Both the position numbers and the translations under genes were made by a program. This document shows, one piece after another, positions 22,401 to 64,000 of a stretch of 64,000 bases of DNA (position 1 is its first letter; each line of letters begins with the position of its first letter). Under the pieces are notes generated by a model. That model was given only the letters and a program-made list of their open reading frames with translations, was not told the DNA's origin and ran no database searches. The DNA comes from Antedon mediterranea (Eukaryota; Echinodermata; Crinoidea; Comatulida; Antedonidae): positions 31,377,001 to 31,441,000 of the forward strand of contig NC_092673.1 in NCBI RefSeq assembly GCF_964355755.1, read 5' to 3'.

Positions 22401-24886
22401 TTATAGCTTTAGAAGAAAGACGCGGGAAAAGGAAGGACCGAGATCGGGCATGGAAGGATAAGAAGAAAGTAGAAGTAAAGAAGGTAGCCGAAGTTCAAAT
22501 CAGTAAGTACAAGATATGAGTTTACTCAAAATGATAATGCATAAGTAGGAGTTTCTAAAAGGAGATTGACAAGCTGGCCATTCGACTTTATACGAGGCTG
22601 CATTCTTGGCAATAAACAATTGTATATGTAAGAAATTTGAATAGAAGAGTATAATCTAACAGTATAAAACGCTCGAGTAAATTTACAACTAATTCTCACT
22701 GATTATAAAAAAAAAAAAACTAAAAACCCCAGCGTCGTACAACCATGCCTGGTACAAGTGGTCTCGTCGGGAGAAAATTAATGTTTAAAGTTCTTCTGAC
22801 GACCTAAAAACTACGCATGACACTATCTCGTCTCGTCAGGTTTCAACTCAGACAGCTCCGACGACAGCACGTATAATGTTGTCTTAGTTGGCCTAAAGTA
22901 TACTGAAGCTTAATATAAGTTTTTACCCATTTTAGGTGATCAGGTACAACACGAGTTGCATTGTTTTCAAGATGAAATAGTTGAGTTAAAATGGAACGCA
23001 GATCAACAACTAGAAAAGAACTTTATGTTAGACACAGAACCTGCTAGAATAGTTGTAAGTAATTGTCATGTTTACTTTATTTGTTTATATTTTGCCAAAG
23101 TATTCAGGTTTTATGTTATTTAGTCAAATTATGAAGAATTAATCAACATGTTTTTTCGTATTTTTCTATTTTTAGTTTATATCTTCCAAGATTGGAAAAC
23201 CGGAACTATTGGCCGATGCCGTGCTTGATAAACCAAATGTTATAACAATTGCATATGTTAGTACCAATCATTATTATGTTCTTTGGTAACTTCTGGCGAA
23301 TAAGTGGAAAGATATTTTTGACATAAATTGTATATTTCATACATCTTTGTAATTCTTTAGATGTTAAAAAAAAACAGTTTATTGTCTCAAAACGACAATA
23401 AACAAATTTCGATGTTAATGGATTTGCAATCTATGACTTTGGTTACAGTGATATCCTATTTTAAAATGTTTATTTACAGGATTTTGAGAAAGATACATTT
23501 GAAGATCTAATTGGTAAATATGTCTTTATCTTTAATAATATATTAATTGTTTATTTACCTACGATGTTACCAATATATAAATGTAGTCCTAATTGTTTTC
23601 AACAAATGTTTCGTCAAATGACGCCAATCAATGTTGCACGATCAAAGTAATTAGTAACAATCATCTAGGAATAAAAATGCATGCCCTTTTATTATTTTCT
23701 TTTTACTTATACATTACAGATAGGATGAGGTCAAAGTTGAACGAATACAAGAAGGGATGTAGGGCTCAGTCGGTATGTCTCTACTGTCAAGGTGGACCAG
23801 GGTTCTTATATGTAGTTAAAAGAAAGGTTCTAACTGCTGTAAAGCTGAAGAAACCAAGCGAAAAGGATCAACGACAGTGAGTATTTGTGACGTCACAGTA
23901 ATACGCGCGCGTTAAAATGTTGATAATAATTGTACAGATGATGTACGCGTGCGTCAAGTTAATGTCTATTCATGGTATCGTTGACAAGTTGATGATGACA
24001 TGTTTCACAAGTTTTGGAGCCCAATCAACGTTGAATTTACTTTAAAGTTAGCCAACCGAAAATCAATCGTCCTTGCTGAATTTCAGTAATTTCTGTTACA
24101 TAATACGAAAACTTTAAAATTATATTTATCATAATTTGAGGGAAGACTAGAAATCTCTTCATTTGTAAGAACCCATTCTAGATTTCCGAATTTCACCAAT
24201 ACGATTTTTTCACATGATTATATTTCAAAGGTTTTGGACGTCGGTGGGTGATATGATGTCAAAGGTCAATCCTGATAATACAATAGTACACGTAATGGGA
24301 TCTAATATACTGGGAAGTGAAAATGGACAGCAGGTAAGTTATAAAAAAATACTGCCTCACACAGTAACCATTATAAATTACTCAGATTAAATTATCAACT
24401 TAGTTATGTAAAAAAAAAGAACCAACAATATGATGTACCATTCATATTAAAGAAATCTTATTAATTAATCTTTAATTATTATCTACATTTTCTTTTAGTT
24501 ATTTGATGACATCAGTACCCTGATGAAACCGAATAAAGTAACCTTCAAATCTCCTCTAGAACTTTCAGAAGAAGGTAATTTAAATTAATTGTTAAATGAT
24601 AAAGAATCTACAAAAAAATACAGTTAGGCATGCGCCCTAACGCTGCTAAAACTATCAGGATTTTGTGGTTATTCGAGGAGCCATTGCCGACAAAATTGAA
24701 TTTTATTTCCTCTATTCTATATGCCTAAAACTAACTTTATCAAACAATTTTTATTTATCACATTTTACAGCAAAGGCAATGATCGACATCTACTTCAATC
24801 ATGAAAAATACAAAGACTGGAAATTACAGAGATATACGAAAGTCGATAACTCATTAATTAACACATTCAAAGAAAACACCGACTGA
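19404..24886 (+). CDS. IQ-motif protein with a DUF4347-like C-terminal domain (12 exons), function unknown
   Basis: Exons: 19404-19453, 19816-19898, 20116-20242, 22217-22284, 22407-22502, 22936-23054, 23176-23256, 23480-23513, 23720-23876, 24231-24333, 24499-24574, 24771-24886. All phases agree and give 1110 bases, 369 residues. Residues 1-6, MGSSAS, followed by KKKSR, fit an N-myristoylation signal with a basic stretch. After a polar linker an IQ motif (AAVMIQRRYRRH, about 81-92) suggests calmodulin or light-chain binding. A lysine/arginine-rich linker (about 95-140) leads to a compact domain from about residue 176: RIVFISSKIGKPELLAD, VITIAYDFE, VCLYCQGGPGFLYV, FWTSVGDMM, TIVHVMGSNILGSENGQQLF. 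The order and spacing resemble DUF4347, a domain known mostly from large bacterial surface proteins and thought to be caspase/gingipain-like. Where that family has SHG and GC, this protein has CQG (Gln243) and GS (Ser296), so it would lack a His/Cys dyad. The domain call is by eye from memory of the family. Confidence 0.75.
20116..20242 (+). CDS. Alternative coding exon A supplying the first half of the IQ motif
   Basis: Third exon of the myristoylated form. It is a polar, low-complexity linker that ends in EKDAAVMIQ plus two bases of an arginine codon, and is followed by a donor GTGAGA. The exon at 22217 completes the motif with RYRRH. The exon at 21027-21349 ends in the same phase with the same motif half, so one form should use this exon and the other form that one. 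Confidence 0.7.
21027..21349 (+). CDS. Alternative first coding exon B of the IQ-motif gene
   Basis: From ATG 21027 an open frame of 107 codons and two bases ends at AG/GTAACA. Its last residues, NEMAVVIQR, duplicate the half-motif at the end of exon 3 (DAAVMIQR) in the same phase, so it can splice to 22217 and give a 390-residue form. There is no convincing acceptor immediately before the ATG, which fits a separate promoter and transcription start. The peptide is rich in Ser, Arg, Thr and Val and has no MGxxxS start, so this form would not be myristoylated. A second in-frame ATG is at 21048. Confidence 0.6.
22725..22900. mobile_element. Decayed relative of the inverted-repeat element at 4728-4890
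   Basis: Shared words in the same order: CGTCGTAC, GGTCTCGTCGGGAGAAAATTA, GTTTAAAGTTCT, CGACGACCTAAAAACTACGC-like, then TTAGTTGGCCTAAAG at the right. It lies in the intron between exons 22407-22502 and 22936-23054. It is non-coding. Confidence 0.6.
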
Positions 24887-24973
24887 TAAAAATGATGACG
24901 TACGCCGGCAACCAGAGAAGAGAATATAGTACTTAATCTTAGTGCAATTTAAGAAGTATAAGATAAAGCCTAT

Positions 24974-24979
24974 AATAAA
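24974..24979 (+). terminator. Candidate poly(A) signal of the IQ-motif gene
   Basis: AATAAA, 88 bases after the TGA at 24884-24886. It is the first consensus hexamer after the stop. Confidence 0.45.
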
Positions 24980-25370
24980 ATTTAAATACGTAGGCCTATA
25001 TTTAAAAAAATGTAACAATACTGTACAATATTTCAACAAGGTGTGAAATCTACGAAACAAAATTTGCATATCAAACAAGGATTAAAATGCTTTCATTGTG
25101 GAGGTACCTCAATGGTAAACTTACCACACAGTACCTTATTGATGGAATAATTAGTTAATAAAATATGCACAATATCTTAATATAGCGTTTGATAATTACA
25201 GAAAATAAATTATTAATAAGCCACCGGTGATCATAATGCAGTATAAAAATAAATATTATACATATGTTTAGGATTATATTATTAGAAGATTATAACTATG
25301 CAATAAGGAGTGTCTTCGGTGTTAACATTATTAAATACAACGTACTAATCTAAACTCGTCACTCTTAAGC

Positions 25371-25552
25371 GTGGTTCCCACTAGCGACGCAACACAAGGA
25401 CGCAACGCAACGCAAGTGAATTGACCAATCACAAGTGATGGCTTATTCGCTTGTGATTGCTAACTGTCTATAACTTGGCTTGTCATTGGTTAAAACGCTT
25501 GCGTTGCGTTTACGTCCTTGCGTTACGTTCTAGTGGGAACCAAGCTTTAATA
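25371..25552. mobile_element. MITE-like element with long terminal inverted repeats
   Basis: Left end GTGGTTCCCACTAGCGACGC and right end CGTTCTAGTGGGAACCAAGC are inverted copies; inward the arms continue as ACGCAACGCAA and TTGCGTTGCGT. The core TTGACCAATCACAAG pairs with CTTGTCATTGGTTAA. It is palindromic along most of its length and has no coding sequence. A decayed relative is at 1775-1925. Confidence 0.7.
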
Positions 25553-26207
25553 GGGTTCACCTCAAATACTATTGTAGCTGGTGTCAATGAATCTCACTGG
25601 ACATATTTCCATGTGAACCTTGTATTAATAATTTGTTATCTGGGCGATTGTATAAATCTATGCATTTTCTATCATTTTTGTAATGTGTTCAGTTGATATT
25701 AGGTAATAGTATTAGTAATCTAGTAATATTATTTAAGGGGTTTCAACAGATCGACCTCTACTACAATAACAGTTAAATTTAAATGACGGCGATGCTTAGA
25801 GGCCTATATATCACAAGAAACAGAAATATATAATTTACAATTGTTTATTCGCCTAGTTACTATGTTTAAAATTACTTAGGTTTTCCATCATGGCCAGACA
25901 AATACATAATATACTAATTGATACGTTTCCCATTAATTATTTTTATTATGTTATTTTACATACAAAAACGCAGTCTATTCAGACGTTCGTCCTAAATATA
26001 TGTATATTGCATGCTTCGTCCAATGGCAATAAGAAAATAGTAATATAAATGATAAATGGCCTGATGTATTTAGATTCTACAATAGGCAGTAATTGCTAAG
26101 AGTGAATGGTACTAATTCGTGACTATTAACTAATAATAGATTTCATTTGATTAAATGTATATAACTTACGAAAGCTGTTAGCCATGCGTCCAGATGCAAT
26201 GATATAA

Positions 26208-26560
26208 TCCAAGATTTTCTAGCTGAAAATCTCTTTCAAATTCAGAGACATTTCTTGCTGGAACTCTCATTGTAAAGACATTAGCGGTAAATCTCATAAA
26301 AACTTCAAGACATTTCTTTCTAGCTGAAACTCTCGGGTTTTTTTCAATTTTAGCTGTAAGCATATGTCTCATAATAACTCCAAGATATTCTTGTTGAAAA
26401 TCCCATTCAAATAAGTTATTTCTTGCTGAAACTCCAAGACATTTTAGCTGTTTGTCTCACAATAACTCCAAGATTATCTTGCTAAAAAGCTCGTTCAAAC
26501 AAAAAATTTCTTGATTAAATTCTTAACGTAACTCATGGATATTTTAGCTTGAAATCTCTT
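26208..26560. repeat. Degenerate tandem array, unit about 75-95 bp, 4 copies
   Basis: Units begin near 26208, 26304, 26379 and 26467 with TCCAAGATNTTC followed by TTGCTGAAAATCTC and later TTTAGCTGT and TCTCATAATAAC. Divergence between copies is high. No coding reading is shared by the units. Confidence 0.65.
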
Positions 26561-28481
26561 TGAATATTCAGATGTTTTGGCACAAACTGTCATAGTAGCT
26601 CCGTCCATAGTTTAACACAACACATGCTCGGAAAAAAAAAAAAAAACGAAAACGTCGGTATTCACCAGACACATGAGCCCGATGATTTGCATAACATTTG
26701 CTATTACTTTTTTCTAACTTTTTTTTATTGTTACACTTTACGCACCTTAAGTAGACGTATCATTCTAAAATGATGTCAACAAAGTGGGCTCTATGATTGT
26801 TTTTTCTAAAGTTGTGGTTTCATCTAATACCGATAGGTACTTTTTCTTTTTTATTGAATCGATCTGAATAAAAACACTATAAAAATAAAGTGACATTTAA
26901 ATTAAAAACAGCGCATTATTGGTCACGTTTGTTACGTCACACGTTTTAATACAGTTTTTACACACTTTATTAAACATCATAGGCCATATTTTATCATGTG
27001 TCATTTATCATATTCTTTTTTTCTTAGCGCACAAAACACCATCGAAAGCACCGTGAACTTACGATGTAAACTAAAACATTCTAAATATAGCGTTATTTCC
27101 GAATCAGTGCTATCACAGCGCCAATTGTGCTATACGCATGCACAGACTTCTTCAGTCGTGACGTAGACCTACAATTAAAAAAAACCTGGTATAAAATAAA
27201 AGACGACGCATTTTTTAGTGCACATTAATTTATTAACTTTACCCCGATCAAATAACAAGCGTAAAGCTACACAATGATTTATGTAATATCATATCTACCT
27301 AAATATCATAATTATGATGACATAGCAAATTTCTAAGGACTACATTAAAAGATTAACAATGTATACTGTACTATATATTGTTAATGGAACTGTGTTGGCG
27401 TGGGCTGAATGAGTAAATCATTATTACCATTGTTAATATTATTCTATACTATTTGTTATGCAAATATATAATACTGTATTCTATTACAGTTTGTAATAAA
27501 TTTTTCCGGAAATTCAGGTATCATTTTGATTTAGCATTTTACTTATTTGATTTGAGATATTTGTACTTTTTGTTGTAAGCTGATGTAATCCACCTCATTT
27601 GTTATTTGCCCCATAAGGGATGAAAATAGCTATATACTGATACACATTCATTAGTTTAGTTATAATGGGAAGGTTTAGGCGAGTGCCTTTTAACCCCATA
27701 TCAACTACATTGTGTCGATGCGATTCTTGAAGGTGTTAGTGGTCTCAGAATTAACGTCAGCTGGTAAACTGTTCCAATGGTTTATTACTCGTTGCGAGAA
27801 GGTAATGTCTTCTACAGTTCAATCCTTTATGGAAAATAGGCTTGAAAAATCTCAGGTGATGTCATTGCATTTGGATTGATATATTTTACTGTTATTAGGC
27901 ATGATTGAAAGATTGAATCTAAATATTACATTCAACAATTTTCAACAATCCATAATTATTATTTTTACAGATATTTATTTAAGACAACAAATATTATATT
28001 TCAATCAATTAGAAACATTTACCACAGATAATAACTTCATTTTTTAAAAGTATTTTGAATATTTGCGAGACTGTTACCAACCAAGAGCAATAACAATTAC
28101 CCTAATAACCAATAAGAGCATAGTGTCACACGACAATCACAATTTAAAGGCGCAATTACAACAAATAATTTTAACTGTTAAATTTCACACAACAATGATT
28201 ATAACACTTTTAATATATAATGTATTTCATTTTATGAGATTTAAATTCATTAAAATGAAATTTATTTGATTTGAGATTTATTCGACTGATTGTTTTTTCC
28301 AAGGTATCATATCTGAAACTACAATAATGTAAAATATGATTTAACATTTATTAACAACAAATTGTTTTAAATATAATAATTTTATCTGTGATGAAAAAAC
28401 AAATGTGTGAAACCTCTCGTAAACACGCTAAATTCAATCAAAGTAAACGTAAAAAGAAACTAATCATAATATTATGTTAAG

Positions 28482-28487
28482 TTTATT
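28482..28487 (-). terminator. Candidate poly(A) signal of alpha-spectrin
   Basis: On the minus strand this is AATAAA, 56 bases beyond the stop codon. Spectrin mRNAs usually have longer 3' UTRs, so later hexamers in the AT-rich sequence to the left may be used. Confidence 0.3.
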
Positions 28488-28542
28488 AAATTGATGTCAA
28501 AGTGCAATGAACTCTTGAAATGACTCGGGGTTGAAAGCGTGG

Positions 28543-59325
<30,783 letters not shown>

Positions 59326-60420
59326 CTACATAAATACAAAATGATTTGTTATTAAATTGTTCAATATGGAACAATTAAATTACCTGCATACTGTAGGAAA
59401 AAAAGAACCAGTCAGTTGCATATTATTATTTTGATTGCTATGAAAGAAACTTTATTTAAATCTACCATATTTAATCCTATCTTGACAAATAGGATAGAAA
59501 CAAATGAAACACAGACGCTCAAAACAGACAGTTGTAATAATACTGTAATACTATTTTATGTCAAATAATCAAAGCTAATTTCTATGTTCATATGTAAATC
59601 TATTACTTACTGTAACGGTACTCTGTACTACTACTTAGCAAAAAATTACTGGATTCGAAAGAAAATCTACAAAGTTCTATACTGGATATTACAGTACATG
59701 CAACTAAACACAAATACTTTTATTTTCATTTTACTCCTTTATTTATTTTTCCAGAAGACTTAATAATACTGTATTGCCATGGTATTGCCTACTCAGCATT
59801 ATTGTTACACATTATTAATTATAATAATATATTTAACAAGTTACTTGTCATCAGTAATTTAATGGAATTCAACATTTTTGTTATCATTTAACTCTATATC
59901 CAACATCTCCATCATAGTTGAGTCCTTTTCCAACCATACATCCATATCTCCCTCTAGTTGTCAATGGTTGAGTCCTTCTCTAATCCTACACCCAGATCTC
60001 CCTCTAGTTATGAATGGTTGAGTCCATACCATAGTGATGAGTGATGAGGTGCAATGTATGTACATATTGATTCAAGCATACCTGTATTGTATTCTATGAA
60101 TACAAACCACAGACTGTGTTAACAATTATACAATCATTAACTAAAGTCCAACAATCCTTAACAAGTCAAGCATAAAATTCAGCTAAACCAAATCTGTAGT
60201 CTACATTGGATCCGTTGTAATTTGTAACATTATAAGACATTTTAAATTTTACATTTTGTGTAATTATACAGACCAGTGAAAACATTATTAAAATTTATTT
60301 AAACTTTGTTAAACTGACGAAACATATATAGAATAACGTATCATAAACCAAAACCATTAACAAAAATTTAAATACTAGTGTATATTTATCAACAATCCAG
60401 TATTAGTTTACTATGTTTTA

Positions 60421-60525
60421 AGCCTTGTCTACACTATCAAATTGTATGTGTCCATATACGGACATGATGATGTCATATATCACTACCATATTTAGGCCCA
60501 TCACACTTTTTTTGTCAAACTAGTT
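60421..60525. mobile_element. AGCTCTGTCTACAC-family element, copy 12
   Basis: Left end AGCCTTGTCTACACTATCAA after TTTTA, core GATGATGTCATATATCACTA and GGCCCATCACAC, ending GTCAAACTAG. Confidence 0.7.
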
Positions 60526-61241
60526 GTTGCAATTTCACTCTTCCTTGATTAAAATATGTAAATAAACTATACAATTCATATTTATATTAATGTAAAAACA
60601 GAAATCTATTTCATTCATTGTCTTGCATTACAAATTTGAAACTTTCAAGATGATGTCAATTCTAGCTCGCAAGAATAACCAAAAACCAGAACATGTTATT
60701 GTTAAACAAAAATTGGTTACTTCCTGGCCTACAGAAGGAAAGGAAGCTGGATTCATTTGTCCCATATTAAGACAATTTTCCTCAAAACAAAAGCAAAAAT
60801 GATTCTACATTTATTAAGACAAAACAGCATACTGAATTAAATAAATTTTCTAAAGAGCATTTCTTTACTTGATCAATATGATTTAATAACTTAGGTTTTC
60901 TTTTAACAGAATATTTTGAAGTGAAAATAACTACTTATAATCCAGGTAATGTATTATAATTACAATACATTCCATATCATAATATGAATATCTAATTGTA
61001 AAAAAATTGCTTTATCGGGTGAAATCGATCTCCGGTGAAACTAAAATTTAACGCATTAGGCCGCAAGGGATTGGTATAATGTACAGTTGGACACACCATA
61101 CTCTCGCTTCATCTCATTAAGTGTAACAAATTAAATAAACAGAGAGGAATTAATTAAAATTATGAAAGCGATCGTAACTAGTTGACGACAATCCAATTAG
61201 TGTGTTGATGATAAAAAAACTGATATACTGTAGTTGTACAG

Positions 61242-61384
61242 GGCCTCTATCTACACGATCAAACTAGTTTGACAAAAAAGTGTGATGTGCCCAAATATGG
61301 TAGTGATATGCCCAAATATGGTAGTGATATGACATCATCATGTCCATATATGGGAAAATTACTTTTTTTTTGATAGACAGAGCT
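61242..61384. mobile_element. AGCTCTGTCTACAC-family element, copy 13
   Basis: Left end GCCTCTATCTACACGATCAA, core GTGTGATGTGCCC, two tandem copies of AAATATGGTAGTGATATG, right end GATAGACAGAGC followed by TTAA. Confidence 0.75.
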
Positions 61385-62135
61385 TAAGGTTTGGAAATTA
61401 AACAGAGTTACTTTTTAGCTAACAGAATTAACCAAACAGATCATTTACAGTAAATCTAACACTATGGCTACTGAACTATATAAAGTAGAGAATAACATAA
61501 AACACATTGTATTATTTATAGTATAGAAATAAAACTAATTACTAAATAATACTGTAGAATCATTACCAAACTAAAAAAAAAACAAAGAAAAATAATATTC
61601 TATGCACTGAAGTAATCACTCTTATTGTATTTAATTAACGAATGACCTATGCACTTTGTACAGAACATAAAACTATAATACTGTACATTAAATTATATTT
61701 CCACACAGCAGCAGTTACAGTTAAGCAGTGCAAAGAATATTAAATTTACTATTACAGTTTAAGATCATAAATAAAGCATTTAACTTCAGCCAACACATGA
61801 GTTTCGATGATTCTTAAACCGTACATACCGTTACATTGAAGAGGTTAAAATAATCCTAGACCAATCAACAATCATTAAAATGTTACATATGTTAGTAGAT
61901 TACATGTGAAAAATATTATTAATGTTACAAATAATGTTAGTACAGTACATATGCAAAATAATATTTTTTAAAAGAAATAATAAAACCAACATTTATTTAT
62001 TTATTTATTTTATTCAGTCAAAACCAACAGCGATAAATACCGCCACTAACAGGTTTGAAACATAAAACAATACAACATCAAAAACGGTTAACAATAAAAT
62101 ACAGATAAAATATGTATATATATACCGTACTGACG

Positions 62136-62200
62136 CGGGTATAAGCCCACCCCCCTCGAACTTGAAATCACGTCAAGTTTGGGGGGTGGGCTTATACCCG
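62136..62200. repeat. Near-perfect 65-bp hairpin
   Basis: Arms CGGGTATAAGCCCACCCCCC (62136-62155) and its exact reverse complement (62181-62200). A further 7-base stem, AACTTGA/TCAAGTT, pairs inside, around a small loop. Such a structure suggests the ends or the whole of a tiny palindromic transposable element; no coding sequence. Confidence 0.85.
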
Positions 62201-62369
62201 AGGATCCAAAAATGCAGATCGTCAAAAACAGCACATGTACACTGTGTATTCCACCATGCGAGCGAGCGCCCTCACGTGTACGACGTTGCCTCTAAATACA
62301 CGAGGTGTAGAGTGTCGGAAAATTAAGCTTATAGTTCGTGTAATTTATCGTAGAATATCTTATTTTAAA

Positions 62370-63250
62370 CATCAATTGAACAAGAATTTATCAAGCAGAA
62401 TAGCAAGTATACAATATTCGTTAAATAGAAATGTACCAAAGAAATTTAATAAGCTTGTTAATGGCAGCCGATACCAAATAGTGGTTTTCTAGGCTCGCGC
62501 TAACCGCTCGCCAATTCGCCAATGGCGACTGGAGTCTCCATTTGGCGAAAATAATTATTGCCTCGTTCGCCAAATTGGCGAAAATACATTTCCAAGCCTA
62601 GGCCTAGCCTGGTCGGCGTGACTTCTTAATGGGAGCGAGAATTCGCCACACTTCGGTACTTTCTGACTCGGGTACACTTTTTACCACAACAGCATTTTAT
62701 GTGACGACGTCACGATCGCCGTGTTCATTTTTTTAGTTCTGTTTAAACATGCGCAGAGCGTGCCTCGATGACGTTTTAATGACACGCAGTTAATGTGATT
62801 GGTTCGTGGCCGGTCGTCGTCGACGTGATGATGAGCGAATAAAAGGGGAAGTCCCTATTCTTCGACGTAGAAAATGAACTTCGAGAAGAAAATGTAAACA
62901 GAAACATGTGGACGAATACTTCCGTAAACGAGGCTGTTCTGTTATTTAAAAAGGGGAATTTTAAATTTAACAAAGTAATTACCTCAATAGTATAATGTTA
63001 ACATGTTTAATTTTATTTCCCTTTCGATTATTCTAACCGAAAGTTGCGCTTTAAATTGAATAGCTAAGAAACAACGTATACTACAACGGCAACCCTGGCC
63101 AAAGCGCGTTTCGGCCGCCTACATAGAATGGGTTACGGCCGCTGCATAGCAAATTCAAAGCTTCTTAAATTTCTGTGGTACATTTCTTCCTAACGTACTT
63201 GTTTTATATAATAGATTGATAAATATTCCACTTATTAAATAATTTAATAA
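62370..63250. repeat. Inverted pair of a dispersed repeat flanking a GC-richer segment
   Basis: GAAATGTACCAAAGAAATTT on the plus strand at about 62430 is matched on the minus strand near 63180 (GAAATGTACCACAGAAATTT), each followed by AA(T/G)AAGCTT. Both copies translate in one frame to a shared NVPxKFxKL, a sign of common origin rather than of a gene. The enclosed zone contains repeated CGCCAATTCGCC and TTTGGCGAAAAT words. Confidence 0.5.
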
Positions 63251-64000
63251 ATCGGTAAAATTGACGTTTCCAAGCAAGTATTCCATGATGAGAGGCGACA
63301 TTTTTCGACATGCCTCGTGTGCGGCGAATACTAGTTCAGAAAATGGAACAGTCCATTGTGCGGGGGTTATCCAATCATTAATTAACGCGCTAATACCTAG
63401 GCGACGGTAATTTAGTAATAAGCGGAGAACTGAATCCCCCGTAAGGAAAATGGTAAACACTGATATTTATGGTAGGGATTATTTTTTTCAGTGGTTGGTC
63501 TTGTTGGCTTCTTCGCACCAGGTCCACGCAAAGTCAAATAAAACGATGTGGTTTATCAAACAGAAATATAAATTACCGTAGCTTTAATTCATTACTAAAT
63601 TAGCCAGATTTTGATAATGAGAAAGGCTAAAAAATGGTTATCGTTAAAATTGACATATGAGGCGGATGTACATAATAATAATAACCGATTTACATATCAA
63701 AATAAAGAGTATTTAAAGCCTGATAACATGCAACAAAAATTACTCCACCACCTATTATGGACCTCGTGCGATCGGGTGCGAAAATGGGTAGGTGTTTTCC
63801 AAAGTTATTTTTAGCGCGCAGATTTCGGCTCGCCGGCTTTTGTACCTCATTTTTAACTCGTGTTTTCTATTAAAATATTTAATAAACATAGATTAAAAAT
63901 ATATAAAAATAATCCCTTAAACAAGATCTTTCCAGGCATATAATTTTTATTCTCATGGGTACATAAGAAATAGTATATTTTTAACTTCAAAGACACGTCA

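Larger units (their letters stand above)
24990..28481. other. Intergenic region between the IQ-motif gene and the spectrin 3' end
   Basis: The two genes converge. The interval holds an inverted-repeat element (25371-25552) and a degenerate tandem array (26208-26560). The remainder is AT-rich and shows no supported exon or RNA gene. Confidence 0.55.
59326..64000. other. Upstream spectrin intron (no exon found)
   Basis: Spectrin's first exons (start codon and the first ~80 residues, which should end near an EKL..DE..YKDP-type segment) were looked for on the minus strand here and not found. The stretch holds two AGCTCTGTCTACAC-family elements (60421, 61242), a long hairpin (62136-62200), inverted copies of another repeat (about 62380-62470 and 63155-63250), and a GC-richer zone (62480-62880). 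The first exons therefore most likely lie past 64000. Confidence 0.6.

Noticed and set aside
60196-60230. Minus-strand text resembling the YKDP.N.Q segment expected at the end of the missing spectrin exon
   Set aside because: The reading gives YNGSN without the preceding acidic segment or a helix of repeat 1, and no proper splice sites frame it.
62235-62492. 85-codon plus-strand open frame
   Set aside because: Part of it is a repeat that also occurs on the minus strand at 63155-63250; no conserved domain and no splice context.
63155-63460. 101-codon minus-strand open frame
   Set aside because: Shares a repeat-derived end with the frame at 62.4 kb and shows no family resemblance; treated as repeat sequence.

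Overview
The window is intron-rich, AT-rich animal nuclear DNA. Exons of about 30-440 bp have canonical GT-AG borders, and transposable elements lie in and between genes. The proteins are mitochondrial medium-chain acyl-CoA dehydrogenases and a non-erythroid alpha-spectrin of invertebrate type: its SH3 domain and C-terminal EF-hands are present, but the vertebrate calpain/calmodulin insert is absent. A marine invertebrate, perhaps an echinoderm or other deuterostome, is my best guess; this is inference, not something the sequence proves.

Layout. 1-2.5 kb: repeats. 2.5-10.3 kb (+): a complete 11-exon ACADM-like paralogue, with an LTR-retrotransposon remnant in intron 4 and a tandem array of its own exon end and 5' splice site after exon 7. 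11.2-12.1 kb (+): a possible two-exon small gene. 12.6-16.2 kb (+): a second, more canonical ACADM gene with exon lengths identical to the first from exon 3 to exon 10; its first exon was not found. 18.1 kb (-): a likely first coding exon of an unidentified gene. 19.4-24.9 kb (+): an unrecognised 12-exon gene coding a protein with one IQ motif and a C-terminal domain that resembles DUF4347, with two mutually compatible alternative 5' coding exons. 28.5-59.3 kb (-): 48 exons of alpha-spectrin, from repeat 1 to the stop codon (7011 coding bases, 2336 residues); the first roughly 80 residues must lie beyond 64 kb. 59.4-64 kb: upstream spectrin intron with repeats and hairpins.

The two dehydrogenases would act in mitochondrial fatty-acid beta-oxidation. 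Alpha-spectrin pairs with beta-spectrin in the membrane skeleton. The IQ-motif protein has no established role; one of its two predicted N-termini fits an N-myristoylation signal. Besides the genes, the most informative features are several short inverted-repeat element families (one with about 13 copies here), two clear nested insertions, and two small duplications that copied splice sites together with exon edges.

Exon boundaries were read by hand from splice sites, reading frame and family similarity; no alignments or transcript data were available.
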